Assembly: GCF_020531915.1 (NCBI RefSeq)
Contig: NZ_JAJAVG010000006.1
Coordinates: 62,001 to 126,000, forward strand
Length of the DNA: 64,000 bases
Direction: 5' to 3'
Origin: Methylovorus mays
Lineage (GTDB): Bacteria; Pseudomonadota; Gammaproteobacteria; Burkholderiales; Methylophilaceae
A program made the translations under genes and the position numbers. Under the pieces are notes generated by a model that made no database searches, had not been told where the DNA came from, and saw nothing but the letters and a program-made list of their open reading frames with translations. Shown piece by piece: positions 8,663 to 16,307 of this stretch; the first letter of the stretch is position 1, and every line of letters starts with the position of its first letter.

Positions 8663-9871
8663 TCAGGATTTGGAGACGGGCCGGAATGGCACCACCTTAT
8701 TGCCTTGGGCTGGTTGGTCATCAACCTGCTTCTGGGTTGCTTTCAGTCGCGCAAACTCCACGACATTGGTTTTGCCCTGGAAGTAACCTTCGGGCAATCC
8801 GGCGAGTGCTTCCACGTCGCCCGCAGCCAGTCCGATGTGTCTCGGGATGGCGTCCAAAGGCATGACCTTCTCTTCGACCAACAGATCGATGGTGCGACGA
8901 AGCAGGCGTGGCTGCTCTGGTCGACGATCCTCGTCTCCGGGTTCCGATTTCGCACCCCACCGAGCAGAGCGACGCTTGAAAAGCATCAGAGCACCATCTT
9001 CATCCAGCATCTCAAGTGCTTTGAGCCGCATGATGATCGCCGCTGCCGACACGCCCCAACGGCGCTTCAGCAGCAACAAGTCATCCAGAGTCGGTGGCAC
9101 ACGAACTTCGCTGGCGAACGTTTCGGCGGGCAGCAAAAATGCGCCAGCGAAACGGTGTGCCTGCGCTTCCATCATTTTGTGGCGCGCGTTGTCTGTCGTG
9201 CGCTGAATGTGACGATGCAGGATCAGATGCCCGACCTCGTGGGCAAGATCGAAGCGACTGCGGTACCCATTGTTTTTGTCGGCGGACAAAAGAATGAGCG
9301 GTCGCCCCAATGCGTCACTCCAAGCCGATAGCCCTTCGATCTGAGCGATGCCGGTTTCTTCCCGGACGACGATCACTCCAGCGCCTTCTACTGCCAGCGC
9401 CAAGTCTTGAATCGCCGAACGGCCCAAACGCCACAGGTCCCGGCATTCGCTGGCAGCCTTCTCGATGTCCTCGTTAGTGATCTCTTCTGGATCGGTGTAA
9501 TCGCGAGAGGGTAAATTGACATCGGGGTAGTCAACGTACTCCATCAGGGCAGCCGCCACGTCCTGGGCCCACTCAAGGCGGGCCTCAAGCATGGCTCGTG
9601 CAGCGACGTGTGCTGACGCGTTGCTGCGAAAAAGCGGCAACGACAATTTCGCCCCGGGCGCACGCGTAAACCATTCCGGCGTGACGTTGACCACGCCAGC
9701 AAGGCGTTCAAGCGCGTCACGCTCGGGCGCTTGCGTTCCTGCGCGCCACTTGCTGATGGTCGCCGGAGACACATCGACCATCGAGGCCAACTGGACTTGA
9801 GTCAGACGACGGGCCGCAAGAATTTGGCTAAGTCGATCTTTCTGAAATCCTTGTACACCACCCCTGCTCAT
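8663..9871 (-). CDS. XRE-family regulator fused to ImmA/IrrE metallopeptidase
   Basis: The 402-residue protein has an N-terminal Cro/C1 helix-turn-helix (residues about 12-68; LTQVQLASMVDVSPATISKW). A zinc-peptidase domain centred on HEVGHLILHR (HExxH at 211-215) follows, then a downstream MMEAQAHRFAGAFLLP helix with the third ligand region. ImmA/IrrE peptidases cleave repressors or antitoxins to switch on phage-like elements, stress genes or toxin systems, so this may be a self-contained repressor-protease. Its ATG overlaps the stop of the upstream gene by four bases (ATGA type). The C-terminal 100 residues are basic and unrecognised. It is one of two XRE/ImmA modules in this island. Confidence 0.82.
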   Translation of the reverse strand: MSRGGVQGFQKDRLSQILAARRLTQVQLASMVDVSPATISKWRAGTQAPERDALERLAGVVNVTPEWFTRAPGAKLSLPLFRSNASAHVAARAMLEARLEWAQDVAAALMEYVDYPDVNLPSRDYTDPEEITNEDIEKAASECRDLWRLGRSAIQDLALAVEGAGVIVVREETGIAQIEGLSAWSDALGRPLILLSADKNNGYRSRFDLAHEVGHLILHRHIQRTTDNARHKMMEAQAHRFAGAFLLPAETFASEVRVPPTLDDLLLLKRRWGVSAAAIIMRLKALEMLDEDGALMLFKRRSARWGAKSEPGDEDRRPEQPRLLRRTIDLLVEEKVMPLDAIPRHIGLAAGDVEALAGLPEGYFQGKTNVVEFARLKATQKQVDDQPAQGNKVVPFRPVSKS

Positions 9872-10524
9872 GATCCTGTTCCGTCTTTGTCTTGTTGTTT
9901 GCCAATGTTCTTCTTCAGCTTCGGCACAGCCAAATCGTCCTGGCCTGCTGTCGGCTGCTGGTCGTAGCGCTTGATGAATGCGTCAATGGGTTCCCGGAAA
10001 AGCCAGCCTTGCATGTGGCGATCTGGGACCGCGATTTCGATGGAGACGGGTGTTTCCGGCTGGCTATGCAGCGACCCTGCAAAGCAGGCCACGACGAACA
10101 CAACCGCTTGGGATGGCTCCACGTAGCCTGAAAAGAGTCCAGGTTGAACGAGTGGCTCGATGGCTGCGTTCGCCAGGGACATCTGTTTTCGGGTTTCGCT
10201 ACGCCGCCCGCTGTTCCAGACCCCATACTTGGTGTTGAACCGTGCCAAGGTGAAGATCCCAGACCGGCCTGTGACGATCTGATTGCCGCGTAGCGGTGAG
10301 GGAGATGCGTCTGCAACGGCGAGAGCGCGATGGAAGGACTCGTTCATATGGAAGTGGCGCAACTGCCCCACCACGCTGGGCAAGTGCCCGTCATCCATCC
10401 CTCGCGCCGCAGCATAGGCACGTTGAGCGCCGACCAGCTTGGCTTCTTCGAGGCCCATGACAAGCTCACGCGGGATATTCCTCACAAGCAGGTCATGGAT
10501 CGTTTCTTGGTTCGGCTGGGCCAT
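9868..10524 (-). CDS. Hypothetical protein upstream of XRE-ImmA gene
   Basis: The 218-residue protein begins MAQPNQETIHDLLVRNIP and has no motif I recognise. The central part (residues about 85-175) alternates short hydrophobic strands, and the tail is basic and Gln/Lys-rich. I chose ATG 10524 because GGAG lies six bases before it; the ORF's first ATG (10539) lacks a good ribosome site. It overlaps the XRE-ImmA start by four bases, so the two are translationally coupled and likely act together, perhaps as target and regulator-protease. It heads a leftward operon that diverges from the AbiE genes. Confidence 0.6.
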   Translation of the reverse strand: MAQPNQETIHDLLVRNIPRELVMGLEEAKLVGAQRAYAAARGMDDGHLPSVVGQLRHFHMNESFHRALAVADASPSPLRGNQIVTGRSGIFTLARFNTKYGVWNSGRRSETRKQMSLANAAIEPLVQPGLFSGYVEPSQAVVFVVACFAGSLHSQPETPVSIEIAVPDRHMQGWLFREPIDAFIKRYDQQPTAGQDDLAVPKLKKNIGKQQDKDGTGS

Positions 10525-10690
10525 TGGTAACTCCGTCATCGGATTTCGTTCAAGCGGATTCTATCATCAAATAGTTTCGCTTAAAAGGTTTTCTTGTAGT
10601 GGATGCTGCGATTGAGGCGGTAACGCCCCCGATTTGTAGCGCGCCCAGCGCATCGTCTGTCAGCAGCGATACCGGGAGAACATGGGCGCA

Positions 10691-10740
10691 ATGTTTCGTT
10701 TTGTCTTCCACAAGTTGCATTCGACGAAATAACGGAACAT
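10691..10740. promoter_or_regulatory. Inverted repeat upstream of abiEi (candidate operator)
   Basis: ATGTTTCGTT (10691-10700) and AACGGAACAT (10731-10740) form an inverted repeat matching at 9 of 10 positions, with 30 bases between the arms. The right arm ends 10 bases before the abiEi ATG. AbiEi antitoxins are known to bind inverted repeats in their own promoter and repress the operon. Assignment as the AbiEi operator is inference. Confidence 0.4.
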
Positions 10741-10749
10741 ACTCTACCC

Positions 10750-11355
10750 ATGCTCTCCAGTACCCACAATCAACGCGTCCTCGATCTGGCCAGCCAGAAG
10801 GGGCTACTGCGCGCCAGCGATCTGGACGCCATCAGTGCGCCTCGGGTCGTTCTGACGCGCCTGACCGCTGCGGGTCTACTAGAGAAGGTGGGGCGTGGCC
10901 TGTACCGTCTGCCGGATGCACAGGTTTCGGAATTCGAGAGCTTTGGCACCATCGCCACCAAGGTACCTCAAGCGGTGTTCTGCCTGCTTACGGCGCTGCA
11001 GTTTCATGAGCTGACCACGCAGCTGCCGCGTCAGATCTGGATCGCCATGCCTCGGGGTAGCCACCCGCCCCGTGTCGACTACCCGCCCGTCAAGATGGTG
11101 CAGTTCACGGGCGATGCCTACTCGGCAGGGATTGAGGAAGTCGAACGCGACGGTGTCAGGCTCCGGGTGTACGGCGTGGCCAAAACCGTGGCGGACTGCT
11201 TCAAGCACCGCAACAAGATCGGGCTGGATGTGGCGCTGGAAGCGCTGAAGGACGCCCGTGCGCGCAGCAAGGCCTCCGTCGACGACATCTGGCGTTTCGC
11301 CAAGATATGCCGCGTGGCCAATGTGATGCGACCCTACCTGGAGAGCGTCGGATGA
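10750..11355 (+). CDS. abiEi: AbiEi family type IV antitoxin / transcriptional regulator
   Basis: The 201-residue protein matches the AbiEi layout. An N-terminal winged helix (residues about 5-60: VLDLASQKGLLRASDLDA, LTRLTAAGLLEKVGRGLYRLP) is followed by a C-terminal antitoxin domain (VFCLLTALQFHELTTQLP, then VYGVAKTVADCFKHRNKIGLDVALEALKDA). AbiEi represses its own operon and neutralises the AbiEii nucleotidyltransferase in a type IV toxin-antitoxin and abortive-infection system. Its stop overlaps the AbiEii start (ATGA, 11352-11355), the usual coupling. The pair sits in the accessory island next to a truncated recombinase, as expected for mobile defence genes. Confidence 0.85.
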   Translation: MLSSTHNQRVLDLASQKGLLRASDLDAISAPRVVLTRLTAAGLLEKVGRGLYRLPDAQVSEFESFGTIATKVPQAVFCLLTALQFHELTTQLPRQIWIAMPRGSHPPRVDYPPVKMVQFTGDAYSAGIEEVERDGVRLRVYGVAKTVADCFKHRNKIGLDVALEALKDARARSKASVDDIWRFAKICRVANVMRPYLESVG

Positions 11356-12215
11356 GTGCGGCCACCCCAAATGTCGCGGCATCCGTCCGTGCGCGTCTGC
11401 TCAATGTCGCCAAGGCGCAAGGCGTCGATTTCAATCAGGTGCTGGTGCGCTTTGCCTTGGAGCGCATCCTCTATCGGCTGACCCAGTCGCCGCACGCGGA
11501 CCGTTTTCTGCTCAAGGGTGCGCTGCTGTTCACGCTCTGGTACGACATGCCACACCGGGCCACACGCGACGCCGATCTGTTGGGTTTCGGTGCCAGTGAT
11601 CTGGGGTCAGTAGCCCAAGTATTCCGGGACATCGCAGCTGTACCGGTCGACGACGGCATTGTGTTCGACCCAGCCTCCGTCACGGTCGAGGAGATCCGCA
11701 AGGAAGCTGGCTACGGCGGCGTTCGCGTGATGATTGCAGGCGATCTGGCCAGAGCACGCTGCAAGACCCAAATCGATGTCGGCTTCGGCGACGCCGTCAC
11801 CCCGGCGCCTGTTGATTCGGTCTACCCAGTACTGCTGGAGGAAATGCCCGCGCCACGGCTGCGGGCCTACCCAACGTACACCGTCATCGCGGAAAAGCTC
11901 CACGCCATCGCATTGCTGGGCATGACCAACAGCCGCCTGAAGGACTACTTCGATCTGTCGGTGCTGTTGGAACGAGAAACTCTGGACACTGCTCTGCTGG
12001 CCCAAGCGATCAAGGCCACGTTCGAAAGACGGGGCATGGCGGTTCCTGACGCGCTGCCAGTCGGCCTGACGGACGAGTTTGCGCACGACGCTTCGCGCCA
12101 GGCGCTGTGGCTGGCATTTCTCAAGAAGAACGAACTTCCGCCAGAACCCTTGCCCGCCATCGTTGGCCGCTTGAGCGTGGCATTGGCACCCGCGTTGAAC
12201 ACCGTCGCTCGTTGA
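11352..12215 (+). CDS. abiEii: AbiEii/AbiGii nucleotidyltransferase toxin
   Basis: The 287-residue protein begins MSAATPNVAASVRARLL and carries the nucleotidyltransferase core of the AbiEii family. LLKGALLFTLWYDMPHRATRDADLLGFG provides the conserved GALLF and the TRDADLL acidic pair, and YTVIAEKLHAIALLGMTNSRLKDYFDL follows in the middle. The full frame extends upstream to 11307, but ATG 11352 overlaps the antitoxin stop and gives the family N-terminus. Family members modify RNA or other targets with nucleotides and arrest growth during phage infection. The length is normal and no key region seems lost, so the system is probably intact. Confidence 0.85.
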   Translation: MSAATPNVAASVRARLLNVAKAQGVDFNQVLVRFALERILYRLTQSPHADRFLLKGALLFTLWYDMPHRATRDADLLGFGASDLGSVAQVFRDIAAVPVDDGIVFDPASVTVEEIRKEAGYGGVRVMIAGDLARARCKTQIDVGFGDAVTPAPVDSVYPVLLEEMPAPRLRAYPTYTVIAEKLHAIALLGMTNSRLKDYFDLSVLLERETLDTALLAQAIKATFERRGMAVPDALPVGLTDEFAHDASRQALWLAFLKKNELPPEPLPAIVGRLSVALAPALNTVAR

Positions 12216-12297
12216 ATATCCCTTCATAGGGCAGCCGCTTCGCGCCCTTCGCCACGGTCAGTGGCGGTCTCCATACGGACTTTGCATGGAGACCACG

Positions 12298-12765
12298 ATG
12301 ACTACTCGACTTTGCGCGCACTGCGCCCACCCCTTCGAACCCCGCCCACAGGTTCCCGACCAAGCGTTCTGCTCCGCCCCTGAATGCCAGCGGGCTCGCA
12401 AGCGCGACTGGCAGCGGGCAAAACTCCAATCCGATCCTGACTACCGCATCAACCAGCAGGCGGCCCAGCGCGCGTGGTCACAGCGCAATCACGACTATTG
12501 GCGCAATCACCGAGATGCACAACAGGTCAACGGCGATCAAGGGGAGCAACCTACCGCCACCCATCGGCAGCCAGTCATCGATCCGGTAAAGATGGACGTG
12601 TCAGCTCTGCCTTCCGGCATCTACCGGATCACAAGACGTCCAGATTTTCCGAATGGAACACCCGGCTCTTGGGTGGTTGAAATCACGCTGCTGTGCGAAA
12701 CCTGTGAATGCAAGATGGATGCGTCAAGAGATGACTTGATCGACACCCAGGGAATCCAGCCTTAA
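12298..12765 (+). CDS. Hypothetical protein with N-terminal zinc-ribbon-like cysteines
   Basis: The 155-residue protein starts MTTRLCAHCAHPFEPRP and has two CxxC-type pairs in its first 35 residues (CAHC, then CSAPEC). A basic Gln/Arg-rich stretch with RDWQRAKLQSDPDYR-like repeats follows, as in small zinc-finger proteins of plasmids and islands. The C-terminal part holds another CETCECKM cluster. The alternative ATG at 12286 is less likely because GGAG lies six bases before 12298. It stands alone 82 nt after AbiEii and before the recombinase remnant. Nucleic-acid binding is a guess from the cysteines and basic charge. Confidence 0.55.
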   Translation: MTTRLCAHCAHPFEPRPQVPDQAFCSAPECQRARKRDWQRAKLQSDPDYRINQQAAQRAWSQRNHDYWRNHRDAQQVNGDQGEQPTATHRQPVIDPVKMDVSALPSGIYRITRRPDFPNGTPGSWVVEITLLCETCECKMDASRDDLIDTQGIQP

Positions 12766-12913
12766 CTTCAAGCCCAAATGGGCTCTCGATCATCCTGGAT
12801 GGCAACAATTTCAACCATGTGCATTCCGGCCGCGTATCGCAGGTCATGTGTATGCCAATGAGGTGAAAGGCAGGCCCGAGAGCAAGTTCACACAACATAA
12901 AGTGATCGGGTCT

Positions 12914-13816
12914 ATGCAGGCAGAAGAGTTCTCCATTCCGGGGGCGGATCAGCCACCGACATTTCGGGCTGCCGAATACGTGCGGATGTCGACCGAGCAC
13001 CAGCAGTATTCGACGGAAAACCAAGCGGACAAGATCCGCGAATACGCCGCCCGGCGCAACATCGAGATCGTTCGCACCTATGCCGACGAGGGCAAGAGCG
13101 GCTTGCGCATCGATGGGCGGCGAGCGCTGCAGCAGCTGATCAAGGACGTCGAGACAGGCAGCGCGGACTTCCAGATCATTCTGGTCTATGACGTCAGCCG
13201 CTGGGGCCGGTTCCAGGACGCCGATGAGAGCGCCTACTACGAATACATCTGCCGCCGCGCGGGCATCCAGGTGGCCTACTGTGCCGAGCAGTTCGAAAAC
13301 GACGGCTCCCCCGTCTCAACTATCGTCAAGGGCGTCAAGCGTGCGATGGCTGGCGAATACAGCCGGGAGTTGTCGGCCAAGGTGTTTGCAGGGCAGTGCC
13401 GCCTGATCGAGTTGGGTTTCCGCCAGGGTGGCCCGGCTGGCTATGGGCTGCGACGTGTGCTGATCGATCAGTCCGGCACGCTCAAAGGTGAATTGGCTCG
13501 CGGCGAGCACAAGAGCCTGCAAACCGACCGCGTCATTCTGCAGCCGGGACCGGATGATGAGGTCGCCGTGGTCAACCAGATCTACCGCTGGTTTGTCACC
13601 GACAACCTGACGGAGCTGGACATCGCCGAACGGCTGAACGCACAAGGAACGCGTACTGACCTTGGGCGGGATTGGACACGAGCGACCGTCCGCGAGGTGC
13701 TATCCAACGAAAAATACATCGGCAACAACGTCTACAACCGGCGCTCCTTCAAGCTCAAGAAGCATCGGGTGGTCAACGACCCCGTGGCCGGTCAGGTGAT
13801 GTGCAAATGGAGATAG
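12914..13816 (+). pseudogene. Truncated large serine recombinase
   Basis: The reading frame encodes about 300 residues of a large serine recombinase. The resolvase catalytic domain carries the nucleophile region (AAEYVRMSTEHQQYSTENQ), the DVSRWGRFQDADES motif, and the helix with VSTIVKGVKRAMAGEYSRELS. The start of a recombinase domain follows (LTELDIAERLNAQGTRTD, WTRATVREVLSNEKYIGNNVYNR). Relatives are usually about 500-550 residues with a zinc ribbon and coiled coil, and here the frame stops shortly after the recombinase domain. An upstream in-frame start at 12848 is possible. Probably a broken integrase left from the event that built the island. Confidence 0.7.
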
Positions 13817-13921
13817 GTTCGATTTCTGTCATGGCAAGCGTTCCGATGGAAAACGCTGCTCATGCTAGAAACCAAGGGCACTTCGCGTAACGTGATTTAG
13901 CGTGAGTACGCGGGTTTGGCG

Positions 13922-14794
13922 CTATGTCTCTTTGGGCCTATACCAAGCCGCGCGCTGGCCATTCACTTCCCGATACCGAAGCTCGAAAAGGCGGGATTCG
14001 TGCACGACCTGCCGCCAACTGCTGCACCCATACTTGGCCGGCAGTTGATCGGGATGCCTTTCTGCAATCCATCGTCCAGCAGTAGCGACCGGCGTCCACT
14101 CGTCGACAGCCAACTGATCTGCTGCTTCACGCAATGCGCGAACAATTCCGGCTGCGGGCCAATCCACCGAGCCATCCGGCGCTATGCCGTTGATCACCAG
14201 ATCGCGGAAGGCATCGGACTGGGCAAACTCCGCCGCCAGACGACGGGCCTGATCCATGTGCTCCGCCCAGCCTCGCAGTTGCTCAAAGTGTTGATCGACG
14301 CGACTGTAGGCCGCCACCAAGGACTCTTGCGCACCACGGCATCCGTCCAGACTCCAAAGGTCGTGCTGGTCGATAAAGTGGTGCACCAGGTTGTTCCGCA
14401 GCAGAACCAGTTCCTTCAGATCGTTTTGCGTCGTATCGAAATCCTCGGCAGACATCCGCAAGCTCATCTTCATCTTGAACGAGATGATGTTGTCGGGCGC
14501 ATCTGGTTCGGCGACCTCGTCTTGCTCGCCGCTGGTGACATACGTTCCGAGCAGCGTGCCAACCAACGTACCCAGAGTCTTGTTTGCGGCATCCGCAATG
14601 CGCTCCGCTTGGTTCGATTCGAGGGGTGATCCTGACGCGGAGATTTCATGGTGGGCCACGATGGCCTTCATCAGTTGTTCGTACTGCTGCAGACGCAAGA
14701 GACAACGGCCCAGCATTCGCTGCACCTCGCGTTGCAAGGTCTGCAGTTCTTCATCTATGGGTTGGATCGGCAAGCCTGTCATCGAGGGACTCAC
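13922..14794 (-). CDS. Putative HEPN-like / LOTUS (OST-HTH) domain protein
   Basis: The 290-residue protein is mostly helical in its N-terminal half, where RNNLVHHF (residues 133-140) fits the Rx4-6H signature of HEPN-type RNases. Residues about 205-285 resemble an OST-HTH/LOTUS domain, an RNA-binding winged helix (IVRALREAADQL, then WTPVATAGRWIAERHPDQLP, YGCSSWRQVVHESRLFELR and a final YRP). The start overlaps the stop of the ImmA gene by four bases, so the two are coupled. A peptidase-controlled RNase or RNA-binding effector is a reasonable hypothesis. The HEPN assignment is weak because it rests on one motif; the LOTUS assignment is moderate. Confidence 0.65.
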   Translation of the reverse strand: MSPSMTGLPIQPIDEELQTLQREVQRMLGRCLLRLQQYEQLMKAIVAHHEISASGSPLESNQAERIADAANKTLGTLVGTLLGTYVTSGEQDEVAEPDAPDNIISFKMKMSLRMSAEDFDTTQNDLKELVLLRNNLVHHFIDQHDLWSLDGCRGAQESLVAAYSRVDQHFEQLRGWAEHMDQARRLAAEFAQSDAFRDLVINGIAPDGSVDWPAAGIVRALREAADQLAVDEWTPVATAGRWIAERHPDQLPAKYGCSSWRQVVHESRLFELRYREVNGQRAAWYRPKET

Positions 14795-15720
14795 CGTACT
14801 GGCAATTGCCCGTTCGAGACGAACTGATCGAAGCTGTCAAAGCTCTCGCCGTCTTGCCAAGACCGATCCCATGACCGTGGTTCAGCACTTTCCAGTAGCA
14901 GAAGGGTCAGGACGCGATCTCCTGTGGTGTAGCTGTGCTTGAACTCGCGCAACTTCATGTGTGGTGCCTCCTCCGGGCACCAGATCGCGGCAGACATCTC
15001 TGTGCCATCCCACTCCTGCTCAACGGTGGAATCAGCAGCGAGGGTGCCGGGTAATGGTTCCTGCGGATCGTCAGTGCGCCGAATGCGGGCGCGCGTCTTG
15101 ACCGCGCTGCTGCTGCGCCATTCGTACTTCACGAAACCGTTGTCCCAATAGACAAGGATTGCCCGCTGCGTGGTGAATTTGATGAACCGAATGCACAGCG
15201 CCTCGAACGACACCTGGAACCGTTTGGCAAGGGCGCTCAGGACATGCAAGTCGATGCGCTGGTTTGAGATCCACTCGCGCAGCAAGTCGCCAGGCATCAG
15301 CAGGTTGCTGGCAAAGTCGTCCGCCTCACGTTCGATGACACGGATAGTGTCCGCGCCGGAGTACACGCTTTCCTTGTCGCAGTTGAAACTTTGCCGCTGA
15401 TCACGGTGAAGGATGAAGTGGCCCAGTTCGTGAGCTATGGTGAAACGCTGGCGCTCGGGGTTTGCCTTGCCGTTATAGAAGATGCCCCACTCTGCGGTGT
15501 CCTGTGGGTTGCGCACCAGCATGCCTTCGCAGCTATTGATGTCCAGCACCATCGGGGCCTTGATCTCCCGCACCCCTTTGCCGTAAGGCGTCTCTGGAAG
15601 CATTTGCCGGACGACTTCCAGATTCACGGCATCTGGCATGCCGTCGGCGTGCCAGGCCCGCAACCATCTCAAGACGGTGCTGGCCGCGATGGAACCGGTG
15701 AGGGGCTGGGATACGCTCAA
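14791..15720 (-). CDS. ImmA/IrrE family metallo-endopeptidase
   Basis: The 309-residue protein has the zinc-peptidase motif HELGHFILHR (HExxH at 97-101) and a downstream ADDFASNLLMPGDLL helix (third ligand region), as in ImmA/IrrE proteins. A C-terminal half of about 130 residues is not recognised. ImmA-type enzymes cleave a partner XRE repressor, and here a separate XRE gene lies 13 nt upstream on the same strand, the classic ImmR-ImmA order. Its stop overlaps the start of the HEPN/LOTUS gene. Cytoplasmic location is expected since no signal peptide is seen. Confidence 0.82.
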   Translation of the reverse strand: MSVSQPLTGSIAASTVLRWLRAWHADGMPDAVNLEVVRQMLPETPYGKGVREIKAPMVLDINSCEGMLVRNPQDTAEWGIFYNGKANPERQRFTIAHELGHFILHRDQRQSFNCDKESVYSGADTIRVIEREADDFASNLLMPGDLLREWISNQRIDLHVLSALAKRFQVSFEALCIRFIKFTTQRAILVYWDNGFVKYEWRSSSAVKTRARIRRTDDPQEPLPGTLAADSTVEQEWDGTEMSAAIWCPEEAPHMKLREFKHSYTTGDRVLTLLLLESAEPRSWDRSWQDGESFDSFDQFVSNGQLPVR

Positions 15721-15733
15721 TTGTCAGACCGCC

Positions 15734-16063
15734 TTAGCTCTTGTCAGGGAACATGATTTTGAGGGCCTGACGGTAGCGATCTTTCTCCTCGTCCGTCATT
15801 CCAGCGTACTCGCGGAAGAAGGCCACATCTTCTGGACTGGCTTGGGGAACCTGATCGACGGGCTCCCCCATCACATCCTCCATCGTCACGCCCAGCACCT
15901 TGGCTATCGCCTGAATTCGCTCGGCAGAAGGGCGCTGGCCGTCCTTCATCTCCAGTTCCCATATGTACGCCTTGGTACAGCCGACAGCGTCGGCGACCTG
16001 TTGCAAGGTCAATTTCTTTGCCTCGCGTAAGCGTCGCAGGCGTGCTCCGAACGCTGAAGCCAT
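15734..16063 (-). CDS. XRE-family transcriptional regulator
   Basis: The 109-residue protein has an N-terminal Cro/C1 helix-turn-helix (residues 5-62; LTLQQVADAVGCTKAYIWELE, then AIAKVLGVTMEDVMG). A short tail (TDEEKDRYRQALKIMF) is typical of repressors paired with ImmA peptidases. It is the first gene of the leftward XRE-ImmA-HEPN/LOTUS operon and diverges from the gene pair starting at 16308. The 11-bp inverted repeat between the two sets is the obvious operator candidate, which would make it a repressor of both directions. Confidence 0.82.
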   Translation of the reverse strand: MASAFGARLRRLREAKKLTLQQVADAVGCTKAYIWELEMKDGQRPSAERIQAIAKVLGVTMEDVMGEPVDQVPQASPEDVAFFREYAGMTDEEKDRYRQALKIMFPDKS

Positions 16064-16113
16064 AGCGATGCTCCTGTAGGGGAAAACAGTCAGTTAACAA
16101 AAACAAGACCGCT

Positions 16114-16203
16114 AGTATAGCCGCGAGATACAAACGAGGTCTAGATGTGCCGATTTGATTGACAAGCGGAAATCTGAGGTTCAGAATCGCACTTGTATCT
16201 CGC
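16114..16203. promoter_or_regulatory. Divergent promoters with a perfect 11-bp inverted repeat
   Basis: GCGAGATACAA (16123-16133) and TTGTATCTCGC (16193-16203) are exact inverted copies separated by 59 bases. Rightward, TTGACA (16159-16164) and CAGAAT (16182-16187) with a 17-base spacer make a good sigma-70 promoter, with the right arm just downstream of its -10. Leftward, TATACT (16119-16114) is a good -10, and the left arm lies in its spacer. The layout fits looping or cooperative repression of both operons by the XRE protein encoded at 15734. Confidence 0.6.
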
Positions 16204-16307
16204 TACTTTACTTGTGCGAGGTGCGTGTTCAGTAACCCAGTCGCTGGCCAGTGCAGTCCGTACATCGGTCGCAGACCTTCGACGCCGATCCAGAAAGGAC
16301 GATCAAG

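Noticed and set aside
8558-9331. 257-residue plus-strand frame opposite the XRE-ImmA gene
   Set aside because: The leftward frame has a helix-turn-helix and HExxH motif; this one has no recognisable pattern and no ribosome site.
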